A stretch of 64,000 nt of DNA, taken from Ensifer sp. IC4062. GTDB lineage: Bacteria > Pseudomonadota > Alphaproteobacteria > Rhizobiales > Rhizobiaceae. Where the stretch lies: contig NZ_JADYVD010000015.1 in NCBI RefSeq assembly GCF_020193575.1, positions 1-64,000 of the forward strand. The letters are read 5' to 3'. Both the position numbers and the translations under genes were made by a program. Each line of letters starts with the position of its first letter. The first letter of the stretch is position 1. The notes under the pieces were generated by a model that made no database searches, was not told the DNA's origin, and was given only the letters and a program-made list of their open reading frames with translations. Positions 18,834 to 29,347 of this stretch are shown piece by piece.

Positions 18834-20012
18834 ATGACAGACGCCATCAACATCCGCGTAGAGCACTCTTTCACCTCGATCTCGCCGGCGAACTGGAATC
18901 GGCTCGCCGGCGCGTCGAAGGCGACCACAAGCGCGCCATACAATCCCTTCCTCTCGCACGCTTACCTCTCGGCACTGGAGGAATCAGGTTCTGCGACCGC
19001 TGACACAGGATGGCTCGGGCAGCACCTGCTGATGGAAGATGCGGATGGTTTCCTGCGCGGCGCCCTTGCCTGCTACATGAAAAGCCACAGCCAAGGCGAA
19101 TACGTTTTCGACCACGGATGGGCGGACGCCTTCGAGCGCGCGGGCGGCCGCTACTATCCGAAGCTGCAATGCTCCGTACCCTTCACACCGGTCACGGGAT
19201 CGCGCCTGCTCACCACCGAAGGGCGCGACCCTCGGCCGATCCGCGATGCGCTCGCAGCGGGACTGAAGGAGCTTACGCGCCGCCACGGCGTCTCCTCGGC
19301 TCATGTGACCTTCGTACCGGCCCAGGAAATGCCGACCTTCGAACGGGCGGGCTTCCTTCATCGAACCGACCAGCAGTTTCATTTCACCAATGAAGGCTAC
19401 GGATCCTATGGCGACTTTCTCGAGACTCTCGCATCGCGAAAGCGCAAGGCGCTGAAAAAGGAACGACGAACGGCTATCGAAAACGGCATAACGATCGATT
19501 GGCTGACCGGCAGCGACCTTACCGAGGCGATCTGGGACCAGTTCTTCGCCTTCTACATGGATACGGGCGGGCGCAAATGGGGCCGTCCGTATCTTACGCG
19601 CTCCTTCTATTCGCTGATCGGAGAAAGGATGGCCGACGACATTTTGCTCGTCATGGCCAAGCGCGGCGGCCGCTATGTCGCCGGCGCCATCAATTTCATC
19701 GGCGGTGATGCGCTCTACGGCCGGCACTGGGGCTGTATCGAGGACCACCCGTTCCTGCATTTCGAGGTCTGCTACCACCAGGCGATCGATTTCGCGATCG
19801 CCAAGGGGCTGAAGCGCGTCGAGGCGGGAGCACAGGGGGAGCACAAGCTCGCCCGCGGCTATATGCCCGTCACCACGCATTCGGCGCACTTCATTACCCA
19901 TCAGGGACTCGCGCGCGCGGTCGGCGACTATCTCGAACGCGAACGCCGCGATGTGGAAGAAACCGGTGAGTTTCTTGCGGAGCACGGGCCTTTCCGCAAA
20001 GGTGAGCGCTAG
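18834..20012 (+). CDS. FemAB-like GNAT-fold protein (DUF482/PF04339)
   Basis: The 392-residue protein matches the DUF482 family, annotated as peptidoglycan biosynthesis or recognition on the basis of similarity to FemAB aminoacyltransferases. Visible landmarks are NPFLSHAYLSALEESG (about residues 40-55), the RKRKALKKERR basic stretch (about 200) and a GRHWGC segment followed by HFEVCYHQAIDFAI in the C-terminal acyltransferase half. No membrane segment is obvious. Its substrate is unknown; I would not claim a peptidoglycan role from sequence alone. It is tightly linked to the GDPD gene upstream and to a HIT protein downstream. Confidence 0.8.
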   Translation: MTDAINIRVEHSFTSISPANWNRLAGASKATTSAPYNPFLSHAYLSALEESGSATADTGWLGQHLLMEDADGFLRGALACYMKSHSQGEYVFDHGWADAFERAGGRYYPKLQCSVPFTPVTGSRLLTTEGRDPRPIRDALAAGLKELTRRHGVSSAHVTFVPAQEMPTFERAGFLHRTDQQFHFTNEGYGSYGDFLETLASRKRKALKKERRTAIENGITIDWLTGSDLTEAIWDQFFAFYMDTGGRKWGRPYLTRSFYSLIGERMADDILLVMAKRGGRYVAGAINFIGGDALYGRHWGCIEDHPFLHFEVCYHQAIDFAIAKGLKRVEAGAQGEHKLARGYMPVTTHSAHFITHQGLARAVGDYLERERRDVEETGEFLAEHGPFRKGER

Positions 20013-20057
20013 ACAGGACGCTGGCCGATGCCGGCGAGACAATACGAGGAAACGAAA

Positions 20058-20477
20058 ATGAGCGCCTATGACACGAACAACATCTTTGCCAAGATCCTGC
20101 GGGGCGAAATTCCATCACACCGGGTCTACGAAGATGATGCGACCGTCGCTTTCATGGATGTTATGCCCCAGGCGGAGGGGCACGTCCTGGTACTGCCGAG
20201 GACCCCTTCCCGCAATATTCTCGATGCCGACGCGTCAACGCTGCCTTCACTGATCGGTACGGTTCAAAAGATCGCTATTGCGGCCAAGGAAGCCTTTGAC
20301 GCCGACGGTGTCACGATCATGCAGTTCAACGAAGCGCCTGCCGGCCAGTCCGTTTTCCATCTGCACTTCCATGTCATCCCCCGCCGTGACGGCGTTCCGC
20401 TGAAGCCGCATTCCGGCCGGATGGAGGATAGCGACGTATTGGCGGCGAACGCGGAAAAGATTCGACAGGCGCTCTGA
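20058..20477 (+). CDS. HIT-family nucleotide hydrolase
   Basis: The 139-residue protein carries the histidine triad HLHFHVIP (about residues 98-105) and the N-terminal IFAKILRGEIPSH typical of the bacterial HinT/HIT group, which hydrolyses AMP conjugates. The frame opens ten codons earlier, but the ATG at 20058 with GAGG eight bases upstream gives the family N-terminus. It follows the FemAB-like gene by 45 bases and converges with azlD. Confidence 0.92.
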   Translation: MSAYDTNNIFAKILRGEIPSHRVYEDDATVAFMDVMPQAEGHVLVLPRTPSRNILDADASTLPSLIGTVQKIAIAAKEAFDADGVTIMQFNEAPAGQSVFHLHFHVIPRRDGVPLKPHSGRMEDSDVLAANAEKIRQAL

Positions 20478-20509
20478 ACGTCGGGAGAAGCTCCCTCCAG
20501 GGCGTCGTT

Positions 20510-20854
20510 TTAAAATCCCAGCCACCAGAGCCCGGCGGCGAGTGTCGCGACTGCCGTTGCGATGCCGACCGCCGGCTTTTGACGGGCGAGGAAAAACGCA
20601 ATTGCGCCAAGCACGACGGCGCCCAGACGCAGCCACAGAGGTGACTGCTCCAGCACGCCGGTCGGGTAGAGGACAAGCTTCGCGATCACAGCCGCAACCA
20701 GCGCCGTCGCCACCGCCCTTACCCAGTTCAATGCCTCGGAATCTTCGCGGAGCCGTTCGCCGGCAAGGACGCCGAGCCATCGCCAAATATCGGTCGCGAG
20801 CCACCCGGCGATCGCGATGAAGACGTAGGCCCACCAACCATCCTGCCACGTCAC
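20510..20854 (-). CDS. AzlD-family membrane protein
   Basis: The 114-residue protein has four hydrophobic segments and matches the AzlD half of the AzlCD branched-chain amino acid exporter family. The start is GTG at 20854: GGAGG lies eight bases upstream, and the codon overlaps the AzlC stop as GTGA. The pairing with AzlC is the main support for the call. Which amino acid is exported cannot be read from the sequence. Confidence 0.8.
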   Translation of the reverse strand: MTWQDGWWAYVFIAIAGWLATDIWRWLGVLAGERLREDSEALNWVRAVATALVAAVIAKLVLYPTGVLEQSPLWLRLGAVVLGAIAFFLARQKPAVGIATAVATLAAGLWWLGF

Positions 20855-21588
20855 GCGCCCACCTCCCTCCGCAAGCGCCAGGACCGCTCGACAAACCAGG
20901 CGAGCGTTCCGCCGCCGATGCCCGCGAGCAGGATGTCGAACTCTGGCAGCAGCCAATAGAAGAGCGGTCCCGCGACGAGACCGACAGCAAGCGCCAGATA
21001 GACCACCCGGTGACGCGCCGAATTCCAGATCGAGGCTAGGAAATAGACCGGAGTCAGAAAGAAGAGGCAGCCGGCAATGATCGGCGGGAAATCCGCCACG
21101 AGACGATACACGATCGCCACGAGCACCATGTTGGTGGCGACGAGCGTAATGCCGAATCCAGCGAAGAATGTCACGCGGCGCCGACGCGGCACCTGGTGCA
21201 CGCGCTCCATCGCAAACACCCACGCTGTAATCGCGATGAAATGCGACAACACGAGAAGCAGCCATGTCGGCGTCTTCGGCGTGCGCAATTCCGGGACGAG
21301 GGCGGCGACCATCGGCATCAGCCGCACGGACGAGAGCGTCACCGCGACAAAAGCCGTGGCAAGGCTCGCGCCGCTCAGGACCGAGCTGACGAGGATGACC
21401 TTTGCCGGCAGGGCCCAGACAATGCCGGTCATGAAGACGACCTGCTCGGGTGGGATGCCGGCCTGCGCCGTGAGCGAGCAAAAGCCGACAAAAGATAGCA
21501 TCAGGATGATGGCGGGTAAGCTGAAAATTCCGCGAGCGCCGGTCAGGAACCAGGCGAGAGATGATCGTTCGTCTTCAACGCGTTCCAT
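20851..21588 (-). CDS. AzlC-family permease (branched-chain amino acid export)
   Basis: The 245-residue protein is mostly membrane segments and matches AzlC, with the typical N-terminal GARGIFSLPAIILMLSFVGF and a Pro/Ala-rich second helix. AzlC with AzlD forms an exporter for branched-chain amino acids or their analogues. The frame also has a GTG at 21615, but only the ATG at 21588 has a purine-rich site (AGG) upstream, so I use it with moderate certainty. It is downstream of clpA but separated by hairpins, so probably an independent unit. Confidence 0.8.
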   Translation of the reverse strand: MERVEDERSSLAWFLTGARGIFSLPAIILMLSFVGFCSLTAQAGIPPEQVVFMTGIVWALPAKVILVSSVLSGASLATAFVAVTLSSVRLMPMVAALVPELRTPKTPTWLLLVLSHFIAITAWVFAMERVHQVPRRRRVTFFAGFGITLVATNMVLVAIVYRLVADFPPIIAGCLFFLTPVYFLASIWNSARHRVVYLALAVGLVAGPLFYWLLPEFDILLAGIGGGTLAWFVERSWRLRREVGA

Positions 21589-21674
21589 GGATACCTGCGA
21601 GCGACGCTTACTCACCTACAGCGTCGCGCGTCGATTCAAACGCACAAAGTCGCCGTAGCACCCTGAATTACTAA

Positions 21675-21708
21675 ATGTTTCCCAAAATCAACCGGCTTCG
21701 GGAAACAT
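21675..21708. repeat. Inverted repeat downstream of clpA / upstream of azlC
   Basis: ATGTTTCCC (21675-21683) and GGGAAACAT (21700-21708) form a perfect 9-base inverted repeat with a 16-base loop. It could be a second hairpin after the clpA terminator or an operator for azlCD; I cannot tell which. Confidence 0.5.
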
Positions 21709-21718
21709 GCCGAAACAC

Positions 21719-21751
21719 GACGGTGCCGGGTGAAGCTCACCCGGCACCGTC
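21719..21751 (-). terminator. Strong hairpin after clpA
   Basis: A perfect 15-base stem (21719-21733 with 21737-21751) with a 3-base loop lies 17 bases past the clpA stop. In the leftward direction it is followed by TGTTTCGG, a poor T-tract, but the stem is strong enough to end or protect the transcript. Confidence 0.75.
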
Positions 21752-21768
21752 TGCTTAATGGCATCGCG

Positions 21769-24279
<2,511 letters not shown>

Positions 24280-24288
24280 GTTAGTTCC

Positions 24289-24642
24289 TCATTTCTTTTC
24301 CATGACGCATTGCAACGGATGCTGGTGCTGTCTGGCGAAATCCATCACCTGCGTCACCTTGGTTTCGGCGACTTCGTAGGTGAAGACGCCGCACTCTCCC
24401 ACGCCGTGATTGTGAACGTGGAGCATGATGCGGGTCGCTTCTTCCCGATCCTTCTGGAAGAAACGCTCCAAAATATGGATGACGAATTCCATCGGCGTGT
24501 AATCGTCATTCAAAAGCAGAACGCGATACAAACTCGGCTTTTTGGTCTTCGGCTTGGTGCGCGTGATAACGGAGGTGCCACGACTGGGGCCGCCTCCGTC
24601 TCCATCGCTTCCCTGCTGCATCCGGACCGGCATGGCGATCAT
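24289..24642 (-). CDS. clpS: ATP-dependent Clp protease adaptor ClpS
   Basis: The 117-residue adaptor delivers N-degron substrates to ClpA. The core carries [16 protein letters not shown] (about residues 39-54) and [13 protein letters not shown] (about 73-85), with the Asn-Asp and His residues of the N-degron pocket. A flexible glycine-rich N-terminal extension of about 30 residues precedes the core. Three in-frame ATGs are near the start; the first (24642) has AAGGA about ten bases upstream. Confidence 0.93.
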   Translation of the reverse strand: MIAMPVRMQQGSDGDGGGPSRGTSVITRTKPKTKKPSLYRVLLLNDDYTPMEFVIHILERFFQKDREEATRIMLHVHNHGVGECGVFTYEVAETKVTQVMDFARQHQHPLQCVMEKK

Positions 24643-24818
24643 TCTTGTTCATTCCTTTACAGCTGCGCTTCCAACGAACGTGGCTGCGGCATGCTCGTCC
24701 TTATCTAATGGTTCGTTTCTGAATTTTAAGGCCGAACCAACGCACTGCAATCATATTCGCACGGCGAGACACAAGATTGATCAACTTTCTTCGGTTACAA
24801 GCGGCAGTATTTCAAAAG

Positions 24819-24857
24819 CAAGAGGGCCGGCCGCGGCAACCGCGACCGGCCCTCTTG
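24819..24857 (-). terminator. Rho-independent terminator of the phasin gene
   Basis: CAAGAGGGCCGG (24819-24830) pairs with CCGGCCCTCTTG (24846-24857); an inner CCGCGG/CCGCG pairing may extend it. Leftward it continues into CTTTTGAAAT. It lies 22 bases after the phasin stop. Confidence 0.85.
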
Positions 24858-24878
24858 CGATGGCGATGGTCCTTGTCG

Positions 24879-25232
24879 TCAGGCCGCGGCGGCAGACTTG
24901 ACAGCTGAGGTTGCCTTGGCAACCGGCGCTTCGTAGGGCTTGTATGCGTCCTTAGCGAGATCGGCGTACATCTCGCCGATCTTCGTTGCCTCGGCCACGA
25001 ACCCTTCGTAGCTTGCCTTCAGATAATTGGTTTGCAGTTCGACCGCAGCTTCAATGCTCTTGGCATTGGTGAGCTTCTCGAAATGGGCAATTCCTTCTTC
25101 GAAGGACTTCTTCGAATAATCCGCTGCTTCCGTGGCAATGGCCTGGAAGCCCTTGGTCATGGCCGAATAGCTTTTGACCGCGACATCAATGGCTTCTTTG
25201 CTTTTCTTGTTGGCGTCGTCGAAGTTAAACAT
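24879..25232 (-). CDS. phaP: Phasin (PHA granule-associated protein)
   Basis: The 117-residue, helical, alanine- and lysine-rich protein fits the alphaproteobacterial phasin family: FDDANKKSKEAIDVAVKSY at the start and EAADYSKKSFEEGIAHFEKL (about 35-54) predict amphipathic coiled helices. Phasins coat polyhydroxybutyrate granules and set their size and number. It has its own promoter, ribosome binding site (AAGGAG ten bases before the ATG) and terminator, so it is monocistronic. The symbol is by family; rhizobia usually carry more than one phasin. Confidence 0.85.
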   Translation of the reverse strand: MFNFDDANKKSKEAIDVAVKSYSAMTKGFQAIATEAADYSKKSFEEGIAHFEKLTNAKSIEAAVELQTNYLKASYEGFVAEATKIGEMYADLAKDAYKPYEAPVAKATSAVKSAAAA

Positions 25233-25268
25233 CGGGGGGTGTCTCCTTTAGACGGCTTAACTGTTAGC

Positions 25269-25296
25269 AGTTTATGTGCGGTGCACAAAAAGTCAA
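25269..25296 (-). promoter_or_regulatory. Phasin promoter with palindromic operator in the spacer
   Basis: Read leftward, a -35 TTGACT (25291-25296) and a -10 TAAACT (25269-25274) are separated by 16 bases. The spacer contains a perfect palindrome TGTGC-ACC-GCACA (25275-25287) that abuts the -10 box. Its core TGC-N3-GCA fits the TGC-rich sites known for PhaR, the PHB-responsive repressor that controls phasin genes in Paracoccus. A second small palindrome TGCA-A-TGCA lies upstream at 25305-25313. Confidence 0.7.
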
Positions 25297-25402
25297 GTTC
25301 TGTGTGCAATGCAATAAAACACTGTTCTTGCAACGACTTGATGAAAATCCGCGGCTAAACACGCACTTTTTTGCGCGATCGAATTAAATATGACTTTTAA
25401 TG

Positions 25403-25433
25403 AAAAACCCGGCCTGATCGCTCAGAACCGGGT
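25403..25433 (-). terminator. Rho-independent terminator of the DUF3126 gene
   Basis: Leftward, ACCCGG (25428-25433 on the complement) pairs with CCGGGT (25407-25412 on the complement) and runs directly into TTTTT (25403-25407). It lies about 27 bases after the DUF3126 stop. Confidence 0.8.
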
Positions 25434-25459
25434 CGAAATATCGACGAATGATCTTGATC

Positions 25460-25663
25460 TCAAAGATCGATGTCGAGAATAGCCATCGAGAAGTTATACG
25501 AAAGCTCCCCGTCCTCTTCGTCACGGAAAACGACACCGAGAAACTCGTCGCCGAGATAGACCTCCGCAGACTCGTCCTTCTTCGGCCGCGCCTTGACGAC
25601 CATCGACTGGTTGAAGGTGCGCTTGAAATAGGCTTCAAGCTTTCGGATCTCTTCGGGCTTCAA
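25460..25663 (-). CDS. DUF3126 family protein
   Basis: A 67-residue small protein of the DUF3126 family, found in alphaproteobacteria; its function is unknown. The sequence opens KPEEIRKLEAYFKRTF and ends MAILDIDL, both family hallmarks, with VYLGDEFLGVVF in the middle suggesting a small beta sheet. I chose the TTG at 25663 because GGAG lies exactly six bases upstream and it removes a poorly conserved N-terminal extension; a GTG 14 codons earlier (25705) is the alternative. It is a single-gene unit with its own terminator. Confidence 0.8.
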   Translation of the reverse strand: MKPEEIRKLEAYFKRTFNQSMVVKARPKKDESAEVYLGDEFLGVVFRDEEDGELSYNFSMAILDIDL

Positions 25664-25859
25664 ATCTTCTCTCCGTAGATGTTTGATTTGCGGCGCTTCT
25701 CGCACGCGGAATTGGCAAGTGTAAACCCACTTGAAGCGCCGGGCATCGTTCAGATTTGCGAGGTCGCCCTATCGCTTTGAATCTTCGTCCAATTTTTTGC
25801 AAAGCACCAACTGGACGCGAGCGGAAAACCGCTGGCAAGGTCGTCATGCCCCTCACCGC

Positions 25860-25900
25860 CTAACGCCGGAACTTGCGAGGCGTCGCCGCGCCGGCGTTAG
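25860..25900 (-). terminator. Inverted repeat after cysE, possible terminator
   Basis: CTAACGCCGG (25860-25869) and CCGGCGTTAG (25891-25900) form a perfect 10-base stem around a GC-rich 21-base loop that can fold further. It lies 17 bases after the cysE stop but has no T-run. Confidence 0.55.
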
Positions 25901-25917
25901 CATCCGGTCAGACCCGG

Positions 25918-26745
25918 TTAGATGTCGAAGCTGGACAGGATCTGGTCCATCTGGCGCGACGGCTCGGAACATCCGGCCTCGCCCACGACCTTTGCCGGAA
26001 CGCCCGCTACGGTCGTCTTAGGAGGTACCGGCTTCAGCACGACTGAGCCGGCCGCAACGCGCGAGCAATGCCCAATGTGGATGTTGCCAAGTATCTTTGC
26101 GCCTGCGCCGATCAACACGCCGTCACCGATCTTCGGATGACGATCGCTGCCTTCCTTGCCGGTGCCGCCAAGTGTCACGCCGTGCAGGATCGACACATTG
26201 TCACCGATGGTTGCTGTTTCGCCGACCACCAACCCGGTTGCGTGATCCAGGAAGATGCCGCGCCCGATCCGGGCGGCAGGGTTGATGTCAGTCTGATAGA
26301 CGCTCGAAGAGCGGCTCTGCAGGTACAACGCGAAATCCTTCCGTCCGCGCTTCCACAGCCAATGGGCAAGGCGATGCGTCTGGATGGCGTGGAACCCCTT
26401 GAAATAGAGTACGGGTTCGATGAACCGTGTGCACGCCGGGTCGCGATCATAGACCGCCTGGATGTCGACGCGAAGGATCGTGCCCCATTCAGGCCAGTCC
26501 TCGAGCATTTCGGAAAAGGTCTGATGAAGCAGGTTTGCCTGCAGGTCCGGGTGATCCAGCCGCTCGCAGATCCGGTAAATCACGGCCTCTTCGAGGGAGT
26601 GCTGGTTGACGACGGTCGAATACAAGAACGCTGCCAACATCGGATCCCGCTCGGCAGCGAGACGAGCTTCCTCGCGCAGGCTGTCCCAAATCGGGTCGAT
26701 CGCCTTGAACGATTCTGTATGGCGCAGTTCGGTCTTGGCGACCAT
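25918..26745 (-). CDS. cysE: Serine O-acetyltransferase
   Basis: The 275-residue enzyme makes O-acetylserine for cysteine synthesis. It has the helical N-terminal SATase domain (about 10-150), then the left-handed beta-helix with DINPAARIGRGIFLDHATG (the His-containing active site, about 165-183) and GVTLGGTGKEGSDRHP. A C-terminal tail ends SSFDI; the terminal Ile is the residue that inserts into CysK in the cysteine synthase complex. AAGGAG seven bases upstream fixes the ATG. It stands apart from the cysG-cysI cluster in this window. Confidence 0.96.
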   Translation of the reverse strand: MVAKTELRHTESFKAIDPIWDSLREEARLAAERDPMLAAFLYSTVVNQHSLEEAVIYRICERLDHPDLQANLLHQTFSEMLEDWPEWGTILRVDIQAVYDRDPACTRFIEPVLYFKGFHAIQTHRLAHWLWKRGRKDFALYLQSRSSSVYQTDINPAARIGRGIFLDHATGLVVGETATIGDNVSILHGVTLGGTGKEGSDRHPKIGDGVLIGAGAKILGNIHIGHCSRVAAGSVVLKPVPPKTTVAGVPAKVVGEAGCSEPSRQMDQILSSFDI

Positions 26746-26846
26746 AGTCGCTCTCCTTCATGATCGATCAGTTCTTCGAATATAGGGTAATTCCCGGCCG
26801 ACATAAATGGGTGCGCCATATTTCAGCCGCGAGTCGTAAAATTGCC

Positions 26847-27632
26847 TTACTCTCGCTCAACCTCACCGAGGAATTCGAGCACGGCCTTCTTGAACACCCG
26901 GTCGCCGACGGCCAGCATATGGTCGCGCCCCGGAATGTCGAGCGCCTGTGCTCGCGGCATAAGTGCGGCAAGTTCCTGCGCCGATCCGGCAATCTCGTCC
27001 TTTGTTCCGACACCGATCAGTACCGGCACCTCGATGCGGGCCACATCCTCGGGCGAAAGAAGATCGCGCGACGTGGAGATGCAGGCCGCAAGCGCCTGGC
27101 GGTCGCTCTTGGTCTGATCGGCAAAGGCTCGAAACATTCTTCCGCGCGGATGCGTCACGCTCTCCAGAGACGATGCAAGCAGCGCGTCGGCGATCGGGTC
27201 CCAGTCTCCGACCCCGGTCACCATACCTATTCCGAGGCCTCCAAACACGAGCGAGCGCACGCGATCCGGATGCGCTAAAGCCAGGAACGCTGAAATGCGC
27301 GCTCCCATGGAGTAGCCCATGACATGCGCCTCGCCGATCCCGAGATGCACAAGAAGTGCCGCCGCATCCCCCGCCATCTGTTGAGGATGGTAGAGCGAGG
27401 GGTCGTAGGGCTTGCTGCTCTTTCCATGGCCGCGATTGTCCAGCGCGATAACCCGGTAGCCAGCATCCCCTAGTGTCTTCAACCAGCCCGGATACACCCA
27501 GTTAACATTGGCGCTCGAAGCGAAACCGTGGATGAGGAGGACGGGATCTCCCGACGGGTCGCCCTCGTCGAAAAAGGCGATCTCCATTCCCTCGTGCACG
27601 AAACGCGAAAACGGCGGCGGGTTCAGATCCAT
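26847..27632 (-). CDS. Alpha/beta hydrolase
   Basis: The 261-residue protein has the alpha/beta hydrolase layout: oxyanion-hole motif LIHGFASSA (about residues 33-41), LDNRGHGKSSKP (about 64-75), nucleophile elbow GYSMG (about 104-108, Ser nucleophile), and a catalytic-acid and His region ending in GRDHMLAVGD. No signal peptide is seen. The substrate cannot be predicted. It is transcribed away from the CHCC zinc-finger gene across a 180-base region that holds a palindrome. Confidence 0.88.
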   Translation of the reverse strand: MDLNPPPFSRFVHEGMEIAFFDEGDPSGDPVLLIHGFASSANVNWVYPGWLKTLGDAGYRVIALDNRGHGKSSKPYDPSLYHPQQMAGDAAALLVHLGIGEAHVMGYSMGARISAFLALAHPDRVRSLVFGGLGIGMVTGVGDWDPIADALLASSLESVTHPRGRMFRAFADQTKSDRQALAACISTSRDLLSPEDVARIEVPVLIGVGTKDEIAGSAQELAALMPRAQALDIPGRDHMLAVGDRVFKKAVLEFLGEVERE

Positions 27633-27729
27633 GTCTCATTTCCTGAAGGCGTTCTGTTTTCGCGCAAACTAGGTTGTAACGCCGTCGCTTGAAACCCCCG
27701 GCCTTCCAAAAACCTCCAGGCGCGGCATG

Positions 27730-27754
27730 TTTGCCGCTACACATTTGCGGCAAA
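27730..27754. promoter_or_regulatory. 25-base palindrome between the hydrolase and CHCC zinc-finger genes
   Basis: TTTGCCGC (27730-27737) and GCGGCAAA (27747-27754) form a perfect inverted repeat with a 9-base spacer in a divergent promoter region. A related half-site GCCGCCAAA follows at about 27767-27775. It could be an operator for a dimeric regulator or an RNA hairpin in the leader of the zinc-finger gene. Confidence 0.45.
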
Positions 27755-27812
27755 GCTCACTATGGTGCCGCCAAATTTACAATCCAAAGACTTGCATTCA
27801 TCGGAGCATGAC

Positions 27813-28058
27813 ATGGCCGGCCACAGCATCCCCCATTTTCAGAATGACGGCGGACACCAGGCGATCGAAATCGGCGTCAAGGAATTCATGTGCACGGGCG
27901 CATCCGTTCCCTTCGACCACCCCCACATCTTCATCGACATGGGCGACGACAACGAGAAGGTCTGCTCCTATTGTTCGACGCTCTATCGTTACAACTCTTC
28001 ATTGAAGCCAACGGAGACAAATCCTCCGGGATGCCTCTTCACCAGCAAGGCGGCCTAA
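27813..28058 (+). CDS. Small zinc-finger CHCC-type protein
   Basis: The 81-residue protein matches the zf-CHCC domain found as the mitochondrial complex I subunit NDUFS6 and as stand-alone proteins in alphaproteobacteria. The metal ligands can be placed: Cys in FMCTG, His in DHPHIFIDMG, and the Cys pair in VCSYCSTLY. The ATG at 27813 has GGAG six bases upstream and starts the conserved MAGHSIPHFQ. Its role in bacteria is not settled; the domain link to complex I is family knowledge, not shown here. The FAD monooxygenase gene follows after 28 bases. Confidence 0.85.
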   Translation: MAGHSIPHFQNDGGHQAIEIGVKEFMCTGASVPFDHPHIFIDMGDDNEKVCSYCSTLYRYNSSLKPTETNPPGCLFTSKAA

Positions 28059-28086
28059 ATCGCCGCAATTCAACGGTGCGAGATCG

Positions 28087-29271
28087 ATGCAAGACGCTGG
28101 TCCGGTCGCGATTGTCGGCGCCGGTATCGCCGGCCTGACGACGGCTCTCTGTCTCGCCCGGCAGGGTTTCGAGGCGGAGATATTCGAACAGGCCGACTCT
28201 TTGAAAGAGATCGGCGCCGGCCTGCAATTGTCGCCGAACGCGTCACGCATCCTCATCGATCTCGGTCTGCTCCCTGCCCTTGAAGCTGTCTGGAGCGAGC
28301 CGGACTCGGTCGCGCTTCTCGACGGCCGCTCGCTACGCACGCTTGCAAGCGTGCCGGCCGGCTCCTACGCCCGCAAGCGCTGGGCGGCTCCCTATGGTGT
28401 TCTGCACCGCACCAGCTTGCAAAAGATCTTATTGGACGCGGTGGCAGCCGAACCACACTGCCGCATCCATTTTGGGTGCCGGGTCGAGAGCGACGCGGAA
28501 GCGGCAATCGATCGCGCGATGGCACGGCCCCCGTCCGTAATCGTTGGCGCCGATGGTATCTGGTCACGGACAAGAACGTCCATCCCGGGCGCCGGCGCCG
28601 TGCAGTTCTCCGGCAACATCGCCTGGCGCCTGATGGTGCAGAGCTCGGAGGCGACCGCGCTCCTGTCGGAGGATCGTGTTACGGCCTTTCTCGGCTCGAA
28701 TGCGCACCTGGTCGCCTACCCCATCAAGGAAGTCGGCGGCTTCAACCTTGTGGCAATCGTCGGGGGCAAGGCTGGCGGAAGCGTGTGGGTCGGGAAGGAG
28801 ACCGAGGAAGGACGGCGTGAGCTTGCAACAGCTTTCGCTGGCTGGCATCCCAAGCTGCGCGCGCTGCTCACCAGCGCAACCGCAGCGACCTACTGGCCCT
28901 TATGCACCGTCGGAGACGGTGCATGGCACGACGGGACGAGAACCATCCTCATCGGCGACGCCGCCCATGCGATGACGCCATTTGCCGCCCAAGGGGCCGC
29001 GATGGCGATCGAGGATGGCCGGGAGCTCGCGCTCTGCCTCGCCGAAAGTCAGGATGTCCCTTCCGCATTTGCCAGATATGATCGTGCGCGAAGGTCGCGG
29101 ATCGATCGAGTGCGGAAGCGAGCCGCCTTCAACCGCTTCGTCTATCACGCCCGAGGGCCAATCCGTGTCGGGCGCGATCTGGTGCTCGCGCTCAAGACTT
29201 CCGAATCGCTTGCCGCCGACCTCGACTGGCTTTACGGCTACGACGCCGCCAGCGCCGCGCGGCTCTTCTGA
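28087..29271 (+). CDS. FAD-dependent monooxygenase (salicylate hydroxylase-like)
   Basis: The 394-residue flavoprotein has the N-terminal dinucleotide-binding GAGIAGL (about residues 11-17), the DG motif VGADGIWSRTR (about 153-163) and the second FAD motif GDAAHAMTPFAAQGA (about 292-306), which define class A flavin monooxygenases. Close families include salicylate and 6-hydroxynicotinate hydroxylases, but the aromatic substrate is not readable. It may share a transcript with the CHCC gene 28 bases upstream. It converges with metC. Confidence 0.88.
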   Translation: MQDAGPVAIVGAGIAGLTTALCLARQGFEAEIFEQADSLKEIGAGLQLSPNASRILIDLGLLPALEAVWSEPDSVALLDGRSLRTLASVPAGSYARKRWAAPYGVLHRTSLQKILLDAVAAEPHCRIHFGCRVESDAEAAIDRAMARPPSVIVGADGIWSRTRTSIPGAGAVQFSGNIAWRLMVQSSEATALLSEDRVTAFLGSNAHLVAYPIKEVGGFNLVAIVGGKAGGSVWVGKETEEGRRELATAFAGWHPKLRALLTSATAATYWPLCTVGDGAWHDGTRTILIGDAAHAMTPFAAQGAAMAIEDGRELALCLAESQDVPSAFARYDRARRSRIDRVRKRAAFNRFVYHARGPIRVGRDLVLALKTSESLAADLDWLYGYDAASAARLF

Positions 29272-29347
29272 CGCGCAACGTGCGTTGTAGCAATTCGAAT
29301 TGCTGCCCTCAGCCGGCTCGGTTTGCGGACACATGCAACAGAAGGCG

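Noticed and set aside
20483-20495. GGGAG-AAG-CTCCC hairpin between the HIT gene and azlD
   Set aside because: The stem is only five bases; not convincing as a terminator by itself.
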